Below, one piece after another: positions 41,548-49,712 of a stretch of DNA of 64,000 nucleotides. The DNA lies in contig JAUTCR010000031.1 of assembly GCA_030673895.1 (NCBI GenBank), positions 1 through 64,000 of the forward strand. The letters run 5' to 3'. Under the pieces are notes generated by a model. That model saw only the letters and a list, made by a program, of their open reading frames with translations, ran no database searches and was not told the DNA's origin. Every line of letters begins with the position of its first letter. Position 1 is the stretch's first letter. Source of the stretch: Verrucomicrobiota bacterium JB023 (GTDB lineage: Bacteria > Verrucomicrobiota > Verrucomicrobiia > Verrucomicrobiales > Akkermansiaceae). Both the position numbers and the translations under genes were made by a program.

Positions 41548-42372
41548 CACGAGCTTGGTGAGAAGCCATTGCGTCAAAATAGCAATGGCGAGAGCCCAGG
41601 CGAACGAAGCGAGAGTGCCGATAGTGATGTATTCGGCCTCTTGCCTGTTCTCGGAATCCTTCAGCTCGCCAAAGCGGAAGATTGATTTGGCGGCGATGAG
41701 AAAGGATACCGAAGCGGGGTGACCGGCGAGAACGAGGAGGAAAATCAGGGTTCGCTCCAGCATGCCAATGGCTTTGCCCGCTCCCTGTAGTCCCCTCGCT
41801 TTGCCTTTCTTTACCAGGGTGCTGTCTTGCCGCTCTTGCTCCTCGATTTGGTCGAGAAAGTGGGTGACGTGCAGCGCGACGACGTGAGAACCGGCCTTGA
41901 TGGCTAGAAGCGCGCCCAACGCGATGGTGAGCACACGGGCGCGACCCAAAAGCTCGACATGCCAAGCCAGCATCTCGGGGGTGAGGTGCGGGAAGTCGGC
42001 AGGTTGTATCATCCGGGCAATGGCAAGGTCGGAGCAGAGGAAAAGTATGACTAGGAGATGGAGGCCTTGGTCGAGCCAGAAGGAGTTGGGAGGAGAGAGT
42101 CTCGCGGAAAGAACCTTAATCTTGAGCAGGTCAATCAGTCCGTGGGAGAGACCAATAGCCACTGTCAGCCTGATTGTGGGAATGGGAGCATAGCCGGCTA
42201 CGAGAAGCGCGAGCCCCGTCGCCACCATAACCAGTAGGATGTGAAGAAGCAGGGTCCCAAAGCGGTTCTTGTTGGCGACCATCTTGTCGCTTTGGAGAAG
42301 AAAGTCCCCAATCGAATGTCCCAGAAGAAGAGGAACCAGGAGCTGGAGGTCAAAGGTGATGGAGGAGAACAT
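41539..42372 (-). CDS. DUF3307 membrane protein
   Basis: The protein has 277 residues. The N-terminal half is the DUF3307 domain: LLLGHSIGDFLLQSDKMVANKNRF, then LLLHILLVMVATGL, GLSHGLIDLLKI and LDQGLHLLVILFL, with conserved His and Asp residues inside membrane helices that may bind metal. The C-terminal half has a charged loop (EEQERQDSTLVKKGKARGLQG), then IGMLERTLIFLLVLAGHPAS and two more helices. It lies in the inner membrane. DUF3307 genes are regularly next to SatD genes, as here. Function unknown. A cluster of repeated operator-like half-sites lies in the 154 bases upstream. Confidence 0.85.
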   Translation of the reverse strand: MFSSITFDLQLLVPLLLGHSIGDFLLQSDKMVANKNRFGTLLLHILLVMVATGLALLVAGYAPIPTIRLTVAIGLSHGLIDLLKIKVLSARLSPPNSFWLDQGLHLLVILFLCSDLAIARMIQPADFPHLTPEMLAWHVELLGRARVLTIALGALLAIKAGSHVVALHVTHFLDQIEEQERQDSTLVKKGKARGLQGAGKAIGMLERTLIFLLVLAGHPASVSFLIAAKSIFRFGELKDSENRQEAEYITIGTLASFAWALAIAILTQWLLTKLVLA

Positions 42373-42426
42373 TCAACGAAGTGGGTAGAAGCAGGGAGAT
42401 GCTATTTTCGGCATATTGGGCGCTTT

Positions 42427-42513
42427 ATGTCGTTTTCAAGACATGGTCTCGGCGCTCTGCAGGGTTCAAAATATGTTGATTTTAGGACATAATGGTAAAA
42501 ATATGTTCTAAAA
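42427..42513. promoter_or_regulatory. Operator-like cluster of repeated half-sites
   Basis: Inverted repeat 1 is ATGTC-GTTTTCAA-GACAT (42427-42444). Inverted repeat 2 is TTTTAGGACATA (42480-42491) facing TATGTTCTAAAA (42502-42513), 11 of 12 bases matched across a 10-base spacer. A fifth half-site, TATGTTGATTTT, is at 42472-42483. All share TATGT(C/T) followed by an A or T run. They lie upstream of the DUF3307 gene and just after satD. Confidence 0.5.
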
Positions 42514-42526
42514 AAGGCATAAATTC

Positions 42527-43189
42527 CTATTGGGGAAAATTTGTCTCCAGCTCTTGGAGGCTGGCTTCGAGGTAGTCCCAGCCTCCACTCCGCAGGTGGC
42601 GCAAAATGGTTGGTTGACCGACTTTCGGATTCCAGCCCTGAGCGATCTCTTCCTGCGTTTTCCCCCGGATGGTTTCATAAATGGCCAGAGCCTGGTGGGG
42701 GGTCGTTTGCAATAACGCGTGGTCGGCGAGAATGGCAAAGGAGCTGAGAGCCGCGTTGGTGTCCTTGGAGAGAGTATCGGAAGCGAAGGCGAGGCGACGG
42801 GCCGGCTTCTTGGACTGTGCCATTTCTTCCAGTCCCCGTCCCGAGAGAAGGTAGGCGGCGCCTTGCCCTGATTTTAACGAATCCGACTTCTCGATGGTGC
42901 CGATACCGATTGAAACTCGCGTATCGAAGCGGGGATTCTTCTGATGCTTGAGAAGAGCACAGCGAAAAAAGATGGCCGCGCGGGCGGCAAGATGGGGGGC
43001 ATCAAAGGACAATTGCCATGAATCCCCCCGGAAAAAACCGGCTGCGGGAAAATCGATTTCTCCAACGACTGCTTCCACTTGTTTTGCCGCCGTGACGATG
43101 AGCTCCTGGCAGGTCTCAAGCTGCGGAATATCGAGCGACGACGAGTCGACGATATCGCCAGTGAGGACGACCTTGAGGGGGGCATTCAT
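42527..43189 (-). CDS. SatD-family protein
   Basis: The protein has 220 residues. The N-terminal part has LTGDIVDSSSL and FFRGDSWQLSFD, the SatD-family hallmarks. These resemble the start of nucleotide-cyclase-like folds (VSIGIGTIEKSD, then GQGAAYLLSGRGLEEM). The C-terminal ~60 residues look like a helix-turn-helix (KTQEEIAQGWNPKVGQPTILRHL), so it may bind DNA and control the downstream DUF3307 gene through the repeats between them. It is 24 bases downstream of pheA on the same strand. SatD/DUF3307 pairs are widespread but not functionally understood. Confidence 0.8.
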   Translation of the reverse strand: MNAPLKVVLTGDIVDSSSLDIPQLETCQELIVTAAKQVEAVVGEIDFPAAGFFRGDSWQLSFDAPHLAARAAIFFRCALLKHQKNPRFDTRVSIGIGTIEKSDSLKSGQGAAYLLSGRGLEEMAQSKKPARRLAFASDTLSKDTNAALSSFAILADHALLQTTPHQALAIYETIRGKTQEEIAQGWNPKVGQPTILRHLRSGGWDYLEASLQELETNFPQ

Positions 43190-43213
43190 CGTGAGAAGGT
43201 TCCGACCAGCTCT

Positions 43214-44284
43214 CTACTCCGTGGTATCGGGATAGGAGCCAAGCAACTTGACGAGCGAGCAGTGTTTTTCCAACTCGCCAATCGCATTAGCGACCTTGTC
43301 ATCCTCGCAATGACCGGCCAGGTCAACGTAGAAGATGTATTCCCAGTCCTTCTGCTTGGAGGGCCGGCTCTCAATCTTGGACATGTTGATCTGGAATTGG
43401 TCGAAAGCTTGCAGCGCGTTGACCAGGGAGCCGGGGCGATCGTGGATGCCAAAGAGGATCGACGTGCGGTCATTGCCGGTGGGAGGACAGGTCTTCTCGG
43501 AGATGACCAAGAAGCGGGTCGTGTTGGTCGCGCGGTCTTGAATGGACTGCTCGAGCACGGTCAGTCCGTTCAATTCGGCGGCGAGGGTTCCGCCCAAGGC
43601 TGCGGCTCCTTCTTTGGCCTTTTCCGCAGCGATTTGAGCCGCTTTCGTCGTCGAGGAGACTTCCACCAAATCGGCTTCGGGGTAGTTGCGCAGAATCCAA
43701 TTCTTGCACTGGCCGAAGACTTGGGGGTGGGAGTAGAGCGTCTTGATCTCCTCACGGGGAATGGCCGCGAGAAGATTATTCTCAATGCGGAGAAGGATCT
43801 GCGCGCAGATCTGAAGAGGGGAATCGACGAAAAGATCAAGCGTGTGGGAGACGGCTCCCTCGGTTGAGTTTTCGATGGGGACCACGCCGTAAGAAGCGCG
43901 GCGACGGGCGACATGATCGAAGACCTCGGCAAAGTTGGGCTGCGCGAGGTATTCGACGGAGTGACCGAATTTTTTGATTGCTGCCTGATGAGTCCAGGTG
44001 CCCTCGGGGCCAAGGTAGGCAATCTTCGTGTCATCCTCCAAGGCGAGGGCAGCGGACATGATCTCCCGGTAGATCGCGAGAATGGAGCGCTCCGGCAGCC
44101 GCCCCTCATTCATGGCGACCAATTTCTTCAGCAGCGCGTCCTCGCGCTCGGGGGCGTAGATCTGGAGGCCGTCGCGCTTCTTGATGACGCCGACCTCATG
44201 CACCAGATCGGCGCGGTCGGAGAGAAGTTGAAGCAGCTGGGAATCGATTGCGTCGATTTTTACGCGGATGTCGTCGAGCGTCAC
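43214..44284 (-). CDS. pheA: Bifunctional chorismate mutase / prephenate dehydratase (P-protein)
   Basis: The protein has 356 residues with a GTG start. A chorismate mutase AroQ domain (1-85, LDDIRVKIDAIDSQLLQLLSDR) is followed by prephenate dehydratase (about 90-270: IAYLGPEGTWTHQAAIKKFG, VPIENSTEGAVSHTLDLF, NTTRFLVI) and an ACT domain with the Phe-binding SILFGIHDRPGSLVNAL and ESRPSK. It makes phenylpyruvate from chorismate and is feedback-inhibited by phenylalanine through ACT. The start is 52 bases from the scpB stop. It leads satD and the DUF3307 gene on the minus strand. Confidence 0.95.
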   Translation of the reverse strand: MTLDDIRVKIDAIDSQLLQLLSDRADLVHEVGVIKKRDGLQIYAPEREDALLKKLVAMNEGRLPERSILAIYREIMSAALALEDDTKIAYLGPEGTWTHQAAIKKFGHSVEYLAQPNFAEVFDHVARRRASYGVVPIENSTEGAVSHTLDLFVDSPLQICAQILLRIENNLLAAIPREEIKTLYSHPQVFGQCKNWILRNYPEADLVEVSSTTKAAQIAAEKAKEGAAALGGTLAAELNGLTVLEQSIQDRATNTTRFLVISEKTCPPTGNDRTSILFGIHDRPGSLVNALQAFDQFQINMSKIESRPSKQKDWEYIFYVDLAGHCEDDKVANAIGELEKHCSLVKLLGSYPDTTE

Positions 44285-44335
44285 AGTGGGAAAAGGCTAA
44301 CAGGGCGGAAAAGTCAGGCGGAAGGAAAAAGGAGG

Positions 44336-45154
44336 CTACTCGGAATCGGTTGACGGGCTTTGTTCCTCGGGGAGAGCAAAATCTTCAGTAGGTTCTTCCT
44401 CGGGTTCCGGTGGATCGGCGGGGGCTTCCGCGAGAGGCATCTGCTTTTCTTCCTCGGCCGGAGGGGTATCTGCCTCCTCGTCGGCTTCTTTGCCGCTCTC
44501 GTCTTCGGGCTCGGGAAGCTTGATGGTTCTCAGCTCTGACGCATTCGGCAGGTCATCCGGGGAGCGGATGCCAAAGTGCTCGTAAAAGTAGTCTGTCGTT
44601 TCGTAGAGCAGCGGACGACCGGGAAGTTCGGCTCGACCCGCAATTTTGACCAAATCCAGATCGAGGAGCTTTTGTAGCATTCCCTCGGAGGCGACGCCCC
44701 GAACGGCGTCGATGGCGGCCTTGGTGACCGGCTGGCGGTAGGCGATGATCGCGAGGGTCTCCATGGCGGGTGCGGAGAGGCGTTTGGGCTTCCGCCCGGG
44801 GAAGAGGTGACGAACAAAGCCAGCGTAGGAGGGCGTCGTATGGATTTTCCAACCCTTGGCCCGTTCCAGAGCCAGGAAGGAGCGACCGGCCTCCTCATAC
44901 TGCTGATTGAGATCGGCCATCGCGGCGATGATCTGATCCTCATTGACGTCGGCTAGGTGCTTGATCTCGTCGAAGGCTTGCATGGACTCGGCAGGAGAGT
45001 AGTCCGAGGTGTCTTCGCTGGCGTCGGCGGCCTCCGCCGCAATTTCATCTTCCAGCTCCGCCACCCGGGCCCTCACCAGGCGCGCGAGTTCAGACGTGGG
45101 GAGCGGGTCGTCGGATGCAACCAACAAAGCCTCGATAACAGCGGACAATTCCAT
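44336..45154 (-). CDS. scpB: Segregation and condensation protein B
   Basis: The ATG at 45154 gives 272 residues. The longer open frame to 45340 overlaps the dksA-like leader and lacks conservation. Two winged-helix domains are typical: MELSAVIEALLVASDDPLPTSELA and RKPKRLSAPAMETLAIIAYRQPVTKAAIDAVRGV, then LLDLDLVKIAGRAELPGRPLLYETTDYFYEHFGI. The C-terminal ~75 residues are a highly acidic, Pro-rich extension not needed for the fold. ScpB binds ScpA and Smc for chromosome condensation; neither gene is in the window. It is divergent from the dksA-like gene. Confidence 0.92.
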   Translation of the reverse strand: MELSAVIEALLVASDDPLPTSELARLVRARVAELEDEIAAEAADASEDTSDYSPAESMQAFDEIKHLADVNEDQIIAAMADLNQQYEEAGRSFLALERAKGWKIHTTPSYAGFVRHLFPGRKPKRLSAPAMETLAIIAYRQPVTKAAIDAVRGVASEGMLQKLLDLDLVKIAGRAELPGRPLLYETTDYFYEHFGIRSPDDLPNASELRTIKLPEPEDESGKEADEEADTPPAEEEKQMPLAEAPADPPEPEEEPTEDFALPEEQSPSTDSE

Positions 45155-45360
45155 TCTCACCGATGCCCTAACGTTCTCCTTCAGGGCGTTCAAGTGCAAC
45201 TCGTCCGACTTCGTGGCATTCCAAATGCGAAGTTGTTCCTGCAAACCTAAACTTTCGGCTTGCCGGGGGAGAGATGGATTCGTATGCGACGCGCCCACTT
45301 CCCTTCCGATCAGCCGACCGGATTGTGCGAAGTCGCTCATTCCCTCTGAAAACCAAGCTC

Positions 45361-45969
45361 ATGCCAGCGAAAAAGACATCAGCAAAAAAGGCCGCGAAAA
45401 AAGCGGCAGCCAAGAAAGCAGCGCCAGCTGCAGACGAGACTGCGGATATGTCCCAGACGCCTATCCTTAAGAAGGATACGCCACCTCCGCCATCCAAGAA
45501 GGTGGCTAAAAAGTCGGTTGCTTCCGCCTCCTTTATCAAGAAGCAACGGGCGAAGCTCCTCGAGCTGCGCGACGAGATCATGGAGTCTCTCCATGGCGTG
45601 CAGCGTGAGACCATCATCTCAGCCACCGAAGGCTCTGATACCGGCAACGGGATGCACCAGGGGGATGCCGGCAGTGATTCCTATGACCGCGACCTTGCAT
45701 TGAGCATGCTGGCGAAAGAGCAAGATGCCATCCACGAGATTGAAAAAGCTCTCGAGCGTATCGACAGCGGCACCTACGGAATCTGTGAAATGTCAGGGGA
45801 GCCTATTCCCCAGCCCCGGTTGGAAGCGCTTCCTTTTGCCCGCTTGACCGTCGAGTGCCAACAACGTTGGGAAACCGAGCAACGGAACCGCGGCGTGCTG
45901 CCTTCCGACTATGGATTTGGCGCTTTTGAAGCAAATCGTTCGGTTTCTCTTGACGGGTCCGATGATTGA
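45361..45969 (+). CDS. DksA/TraR-family protein with histone-like N-terminus
   Basis: The ATG at 45361 gives 202 residues; the frame is open from 45274. Residues 1-35 are Lys/Ala-rich (KKTSAKKAAKKAAAKKAA), histone H1-like, and probably bind DNA. Then comes a DksA-type coiled coil (KKQRAKLLELRDEIMESL ... DRDLALSMLAKEQDAIHEIEKALERI) and the C-terminal finger GTYGICEMSGEPIPQPRLEA...TVEC. DksA fingers have four Cys; here the second is Ser and the third Thr, leaving two, so zinc binding is doubtful. DksA-family proteins adjust RNA polymerase during stringent control. It is 29 bases upstream of rpmG on the same strand. Confidence 0.85.
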   Translation: MPAKKTSAKKAAKKAAAKKAAPAADETADMSQTPILKKDTPPPPSKKVAKKSVASASFIKKQRAKLLELRDEIMESLHGVQRETIISATEGSDTGNGMHQGDAGSDSYDRDLALSMLAKEQDAIHEIEKALERIDSGTYGICEMSGEPIPQPRLEALPFARLTVECQQRWETEQRNRGVLPSDYGFGAFEANRSVSLDGSDD

Positions 45970-45977
45970 GTTAGTCT
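45950..45977 (+). promoter_or_regulatory. Possible promoter for rpmG-rpsR
   Basis: TTGACG (45950-45955) and TAGTCT (45972-45977) are 16 bases apart, 22 bases before the rpmG start. The -35 match is good and the -10 poor. It overlaps the end of the dksA-like gene. Confidence 0.28.
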
Positions 45978-45998
45978 CCCGCCCCTTTTTCCAAGTCC

Positions 45999-46172
45999 AT
46001 GCCACGCGATATTATTATTCTGGAATGCACCGAAGCCAAAGCGGAAGGTAAGCCTACCTCTCGTTACACTTCGACGCGCAATAAGAAGAGCCTCAACACC
46101 CCGGGTCGTCTCGAGAAGGTGAAATACAATCCTTTCCTCAAGCGGCGCACCCTGCACCGTGAGATGCGCTAA
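45999..46172 (+). CDS. rpmG: 50S ribosomal protein L33
   Basis: This 57-residue gene starts [20 protein letters not shown] and ends [13 protein letters not shown]. The segment [26 protein letters not shown] matches bacterial L33. Only one Cys (residue 10) is present, so this is the zinc-independent (C-minus) form rather than the four-Cys form. It is 17 bases upstream of rpsR. L33 lies near the E site of the large ribosomal subunit. Confidence 0.92.
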   Translation: MPRDIIILECTEAKAEGKPTSRYTSTRNKKSLNTPGRLEKVKYNPFLKRRTLHREMR

Positions 46173-46189
46173 CCTAGTCTCTATTCATC

Positions 46190-46432
46190 ATGTCCGAACC
46201 TAAGACCATCGAACGCCGCATCGCCTTCCGTAAGGCGAACCGCAGCATGCCCCGTAAGCGTCTCGACCTTCCAATGGAGAAGGTGAGCTACCTCAATCCT
46301 GAGACTCTGACCAAATTCACCAGCGAGACAGGGAAAATTCTTCCTCGTCGAGTGACAGGCGTATCGGCGAAAATGCATCGCCGTATCACCCGCGAAATCA
46401 AGCGGGCCCGTGCCGTCAATCTCTTGCCTTGA
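46190..46432 (+). CDS. rpsR: 30S ribosomal protein S18
   Basis: The protein has 80 residues. The conserved core is VSYLNPETLTKFTSETGKILPRRVTGVSAKMHRRITREIKRARAVNLLP, of which GKILPRRVTG and RRITREIKRAR are the classic S18 signature. S18 binds S6 on the small-subunit platform. rpsR is usually beside rpsF and rplI; here it is with rpmG, an arrangement seen in several lineages. It is followed by a hairpin that ends just before folE2. Confidence 0.95.
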   Translation: MSEPKTIERRIAFRKANRSMPRKRLDLPMEKVSYLNPETLTKFTSETGKILPRRVTGVSAKMHRRITREIKRARAVNLLP

Positions 46433-46457
46433 GCAGGAGTTCGCTATCACGAATCCC

Positions 46458-46510
46458 AGCCGGGACTTCAATCCGCTGCTCGGATGTGAATCCCGGCTTC
46501 TTTGTTTTCT
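46458..46510 (+). terminator. Hairpin terminator or attenuator between rpsR and folE2
   Basis: AGCCGGGA (46458-46465) pairs with TCCCGGCT (46491-46498). Inner pairs TTCA-ATCCG/CGGAT-GTGAA extend it. The following TCTTTGTTTTC is only partly T-rich. It reaches into the possible starts of folE2, so it could regulate that gene. Confidence 0.5.
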
Positions 46511-47311
46511 CATCAAGTCGTGTTGGTAGAATTGACAGATACCCAGAACCAGCCTGACGAGCGCGGCATCGCGATTGATCGGGTCGGGGTCAAGGAGTTG
46601 CAGTTTCCTCTCGAAGTCTTGGAAAAAGGCGGAGGGAAGCAGCGGACGGTCTCAACCGTGGCCATGGCAGTCGATTTGCCCCATCATTTCAAAGGGACTC
46701 ACATGAGCCGGTTCGTGGAAGTGCTTCACAGCCACGGGACCTTGCTGGATGTGAACAACATGTCCGGCTTGACGGCCGAGTTGCTCGACCGGCTGGAAGC
46801 GGAGCGTGCCCACGTATCGTTTCGATTCCCGTTTTTCATCACCAAGGCCGCTCCGGTCACCGGTCGTGAGGGAGTGATGTCTTACGAGGTCTCCTTCGAG
46901 GTGGAAGCGAGCGGGCAAGAGCGTGATTTGATGGTCACTGTTCACGTCCCCGTGGCCACACTTTGTCCGTGCTCGAAGGCGATCAGTGCTCGCGGGGCTC
47001 ACAACCAGCGGGGGTTGGTGAGTTTCTCGGTGAAATTCAATCGCCCCATCTGGATCGAGGATCTCATTCGTCTTGTCGAGGATTCCGCCAGCTGCGAGCT
47101 CTACAGCGTGCTCAAACGTCCTGATGAGAAAGAGGTGACCGAGCGGGCTTACGATAATCCTGTTTTTGTTGAGGATCTGGTCCGAAACGTCGCCGCCCGG
47201 GCCCGGGCGCAAGACGATATCCGCTGGTTCCGGGTCGAAGCCGAGAACTTTGAATCAATTCACAATCATAATGCTTATGCAGTTGTGGAATTGCCGGGAG
47301 GCTCGAGCTGA
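46502..47311 (+). CDS. folE2: GTP cyclohydrolase FolE2 (type IB)
   Basis: The frame has 269 residues. Signatures: RGIAIDRVGVKELQFPLEV, VDLPHHFKGTHMSRFVEVL, the catalytic VATLCPCSKAIS and the C-terminal NFESIHNHNAYAVV. FolE2 converts GTP to 7,8-dihydroneopterin triphosphate for folate (and queuosine) using various metals, often serving where zinc is scarce. No ATG is available at the N-terminus: candidates are TTG 46502, GTG 46520, TTG 46523 and TTG 46532. The later ones are more likely, because the first lies in the preceding hairpin. No zinc-dependent FolE1 gene is in the window. Confidence 0.92.
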   Translation: MFSHQVVLVELTDTQNQPDERGIAIDRVGVKELQFPLEVLEKGGGKQRTVSTVAMAVDLPHHFKGTHMSRFVEVLHSHGTLLDVNNMSGLTAELLDRLEAERAHVSFRFPFFITKAAPVTGREGVMSYEVSFEVEASGQERDLMVTVHVPVATLCPCSKAISARGAHNQRGLVSFSVKFNRPIWIEDLIRLVEDSASCELYSVLKRPDEKEVTERAYDNPVFVEDLVRNVAARARAQDDIRWFRVEAENFESIHNHNAYAVVELPGGSS

Positions 47312-47359
47312 CATCCAGAGCGGGAAAGGGGCTTGTTCTTTTCCCATGAAGTAGTCGAA

Positions 47360-48832
47360 ATGGCCTCGGTGAGAGATGTGATGCAAGAGCCGGCGTGGAA
47401 GGTCGAAGACCTTGGCCACCCACTGCCCGACTCGGCTCACGCTTGCTCGGTTTGCCTGCCCACTTGGGAGTCGGTCATCGATTACGAAGAGTCGCGTGAC
47501 AAGGTGATGCGGCGGCTACGCGCCGGATACCCGCGCTTCATCTTCAATCCGCATGTCGCCGCGCTTTGTCAGAAAGCGGAATCGAGTATCGCGCGCAATG
47601 GTGAGAGAGTCGTCGTTTTCGGGATGCGGGCCGCTGCCCAGCGGGCGCAACGGTTCGTGGAGAAGCGGCACTCGGCGGCATCTCGAATTGCCAGTTTCGA
47701 CGGATTTCAGGCTCTCGCGGTGAGCGAGGAGGCTTACCAGACCGCCTTCAATTACTGGCGCTTCAGTGGCGAGGTGGTCAGTAGTCGTCGCGCAGAGGAC
47801 TACCTCACAGGCGCAGAGCCAGGCGATGATGCCGACATCGTGGCCTACCTGGCCCGCAAGTTTGTCTGCCCCAAGTCGTTGCTCTTCTTATACGAGAGCG
47901 GGATGGCGGGCTTCTTCAGTATTCACCGCGTGGTCACCTCCCTGGCACCAGGCAAGAAGACCCTTCAGCTCGACTTTCCCTATGTCGATGCGCTCAAGGT
48001 GCAGGAAAATTTTGGCTCCGGGGTGGTCTTTCTACCCGAGGCGAGAGGGGAGCACTTTCAAGAGGCGCTGGCCCGGCTCCGGGCAGGCGAGTTCGCCGCT
48101 GTTTTTTGCGAGCTTCCCAGTAACCCGCTGCTCAAGTCCTTGGATTTGGAAAAGCTGGCGGAGGCGGCACGAATCGGACAGGTTCCGGTGATTGTCGATG
48201 ACACGGTGACCTCGCATCACAATGTCGACGTGCTGCCCTATGCGGACGCGGTCACGACCAGTCTGACCAAGTGGGTCTCTGGTCGGGGGGATGTGGCTGC
48301 GGGCTCCGTGCGGGTGAACCCTGATTCTCCTTACGCGGCGGACCTTGCTTCGGCCTTGGAGGATGCTAATCCTAGCCACTCTCGGCTCTATGCCCGCGAC
48401 GCGCGTGTCCTTCACGATAATGCCGAAGGATTCATCAAGAGAATTAAGGCGGTCAACCGTAACGGGGAAATGCTCGCCGAGTACCTGAATGAGCATCCGG
48501 CCGTCGAGAAAGTTTGGTATCCCAAGCTCGTGACCCGAGAAAGTTTTGATAAAGTTCGCAGGAAAACGGGCGGATATGGGGGATTAATTAGCTTTTCCTT
48601 AAAAAATTCTAAACGAGCCTCACGGGTCTATGACGCTTTAGCGTGGAACAAAGGTCCGAGTCTCGGAACGGAGTTCTCCTTGGCATGTCCGTACACTCTT
48701 CTCGCTCATTACCACGAATTGGACTGGGCAGAGGGTTGTGGCGTGCCATCCGAGCTCATTCGCCTATCGGCAGGGGTGGAAGAGCCGGAAAATTTGCTGT
48801 CGACGTTGGAGTCCGCTTTGGAGCAAGCCTGA
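47360..48832 (+). CDS. Cystathionine gamma-synthase-like PLP enzyme with long N-terminal domain
   Basis: The ATG at 47360 gives 490 residues. The C-terminal two-thirds is a Cys/Met-metabolism PLP enzyme: CPKSLLFLYESGMAGFF, FCELPSNPLLKSLDLEKLAE, PVIVDDTVTSHHNVDVL (Asp binds the PLP nitrogen) and Lys304 in TTSLTKWVSGRGDVAAG as the Schiff-base lysine. The N-terminal ~165 residues (HACSVCLPTWESVIDYEE, RRLRAGYPRFIFNPHVAAL) resemble the extended form known from fungal cystathionine gamma-synthases rather than E. coli MetB. It probably joins cysteine and an activated homoserine to make cystathionine. It follows folE2 by 48 bases. Confidence 0.83.
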   Translation: MASVRDVMQEPAWKVEDLGHPLPDSAHACSVCLPTWESVIDYEESRDKVMRRLRAGYPRFIFNPHVAALCQKAESSIARNGERVVVFGMRAAAQRAQRFVEKRHSAASRIASFDGFQALAVSEEAYQTAFNYWRFSGEVVSSRRAEDYLTGAEPGDDADIVAYLARKFVCPKSLLFLYESGMAGFFSIHRVVTSLAPGKKTLQLDFPYVDALKVQENFGSGVVFLPEARGEHFQEALARLRAGEFAAVFCELPSNPLLKSLDLEKLAEAARIGQVPVIVDDTVTSHHNVDVLPYADAVTTSLTKWVSGRGDVAAGSVRVNPDSPYAADLASALEDANPSHSRLYARDARVLHDNAEGFIKRIKAVNRNGEMLAEYLNEHPAVEKVWYPKLVTRESFDKVRRKTGGYGGLISFSLKNSKRASRVYDALAWNKGPSLGTEFSLACPYTLLAHYHELDWAEGCGVPSELIRLSAGVEEPENLLSTLESALEQA

Positions 48833-48920
48833 GTGGACTGTTTTCTAAAAAAGAAATAAATTTTTGATAATATTTTATGTTGTTTGAAGTGGCTCTAGAT
48901 GGGCTCACTTGGAGTGCCTT

Positions 48921-49145
48921 ATGAAACGCAAAACTGTTCTAGCTGTTAGGGTCAACGAAGATAATCCGAACCACCATTTGTGGAACAATCGCGGCATCTG
49001 GTGGTGCCACCTGACCGTCCACAAACCAGACGCCACCGCCGAGCGTCTTCGCTTCTCCCTCAAGACTCGCGACGTTGAACAAGCTCGCGAGCGCCGTGAC
49101 CGAATTTTCCGCGAAATCGCGAAGCACTACGATATCGCAGCCTAA
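48921..49145 (+). CDS. Small protein resembling an integrase N-terminal domain
   Basis: The ATG at 48921 gives 74 residues (the frame is open from 48909). The first 35 residues are beta-like (KTVLAVRVNEDNPNHHLWNNRGIWWCHLTV), and the rest is RLRFSLKTRDVEQARERRDRIFREIAKHYDI. The 'sLkTrd...Ar.rrd.i' segment is the pattern of the arm-binding domain at the N-terminus of tyrosine recombinases. No catalytic domain follows: the next item is a tRNA. It may be an integrase remnant, or a conserved free-standing small protein. A/T-rich DNA precedes it. Confidence 0.6.
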   Translation: MKRKTVLAVRVNEDNPNHHLWNNRGIWWCHLTVHKPDATAERLRFSLKTRDVEQARERRDRIFREIAKHYDIAA

Positions 49146-49216
49146 GTTAAATCCGGTTGCGCGCATATCGCTTCTTGCTACGCGGGTTAAGAATCGTTAT
49201 CCCTCCGCTTCTTAGC

Positions 49217-49289
<73 letters not shown>

Positions 49290-49712
49290 CTTGACTTTGA
49301 CTGAGAGCTGATTCGTGAGCGGAGTTTCTCCTTCGCAGCTTTTATCTAAGTGACGACGAGTCAGCCAATTGGTCTGATTGGTCTCGTTTCTCCTCCCCAC
49401 ATGAGAGAAACCGAATGAGTAGGTGAGAATCTTGTAAGGCATACCCCCCACAAATCTCTCTATCCATTCTCACGAGATCAGTCTGCTTCATATCCCGGGC
49501 CTTGGGTTGGCCAAATTTCCAAGCGACTGTTCAGCTGCCGAATCCGGTTTTGAGGTCGGCAGTAGGCTTCCTGCCGACAATCCGGAAAGGGCACGGGGCG
49601 TTCATTTTCGTTGGCTGTGTCGTCAATCGGTACTTTGCCCCGGCCAAGTTCGACCTCACGTCTTTCGTCTTCTTCTGCCGTTCTCAGATCGGCAGAAGGA
49701 TGTCGCCAATTT
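49290..49712. other. About 420 bp without a gene, with two related hairpins
   Basis: GTCGGCAG/CTGCCGAC (49554-49577) and CTGCCG/CGGCAG (49677-49697) share the core CTGCCGA. A direct repeat, CTGCCGA-x-ATCCGG, occurs at about 49535 and 49570. They might be operators, protein-binding palindromes or the convergent-end terminators of neighbouring genes (no clear T tract). No RNA gene is recognised. Confidence 0.4.
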
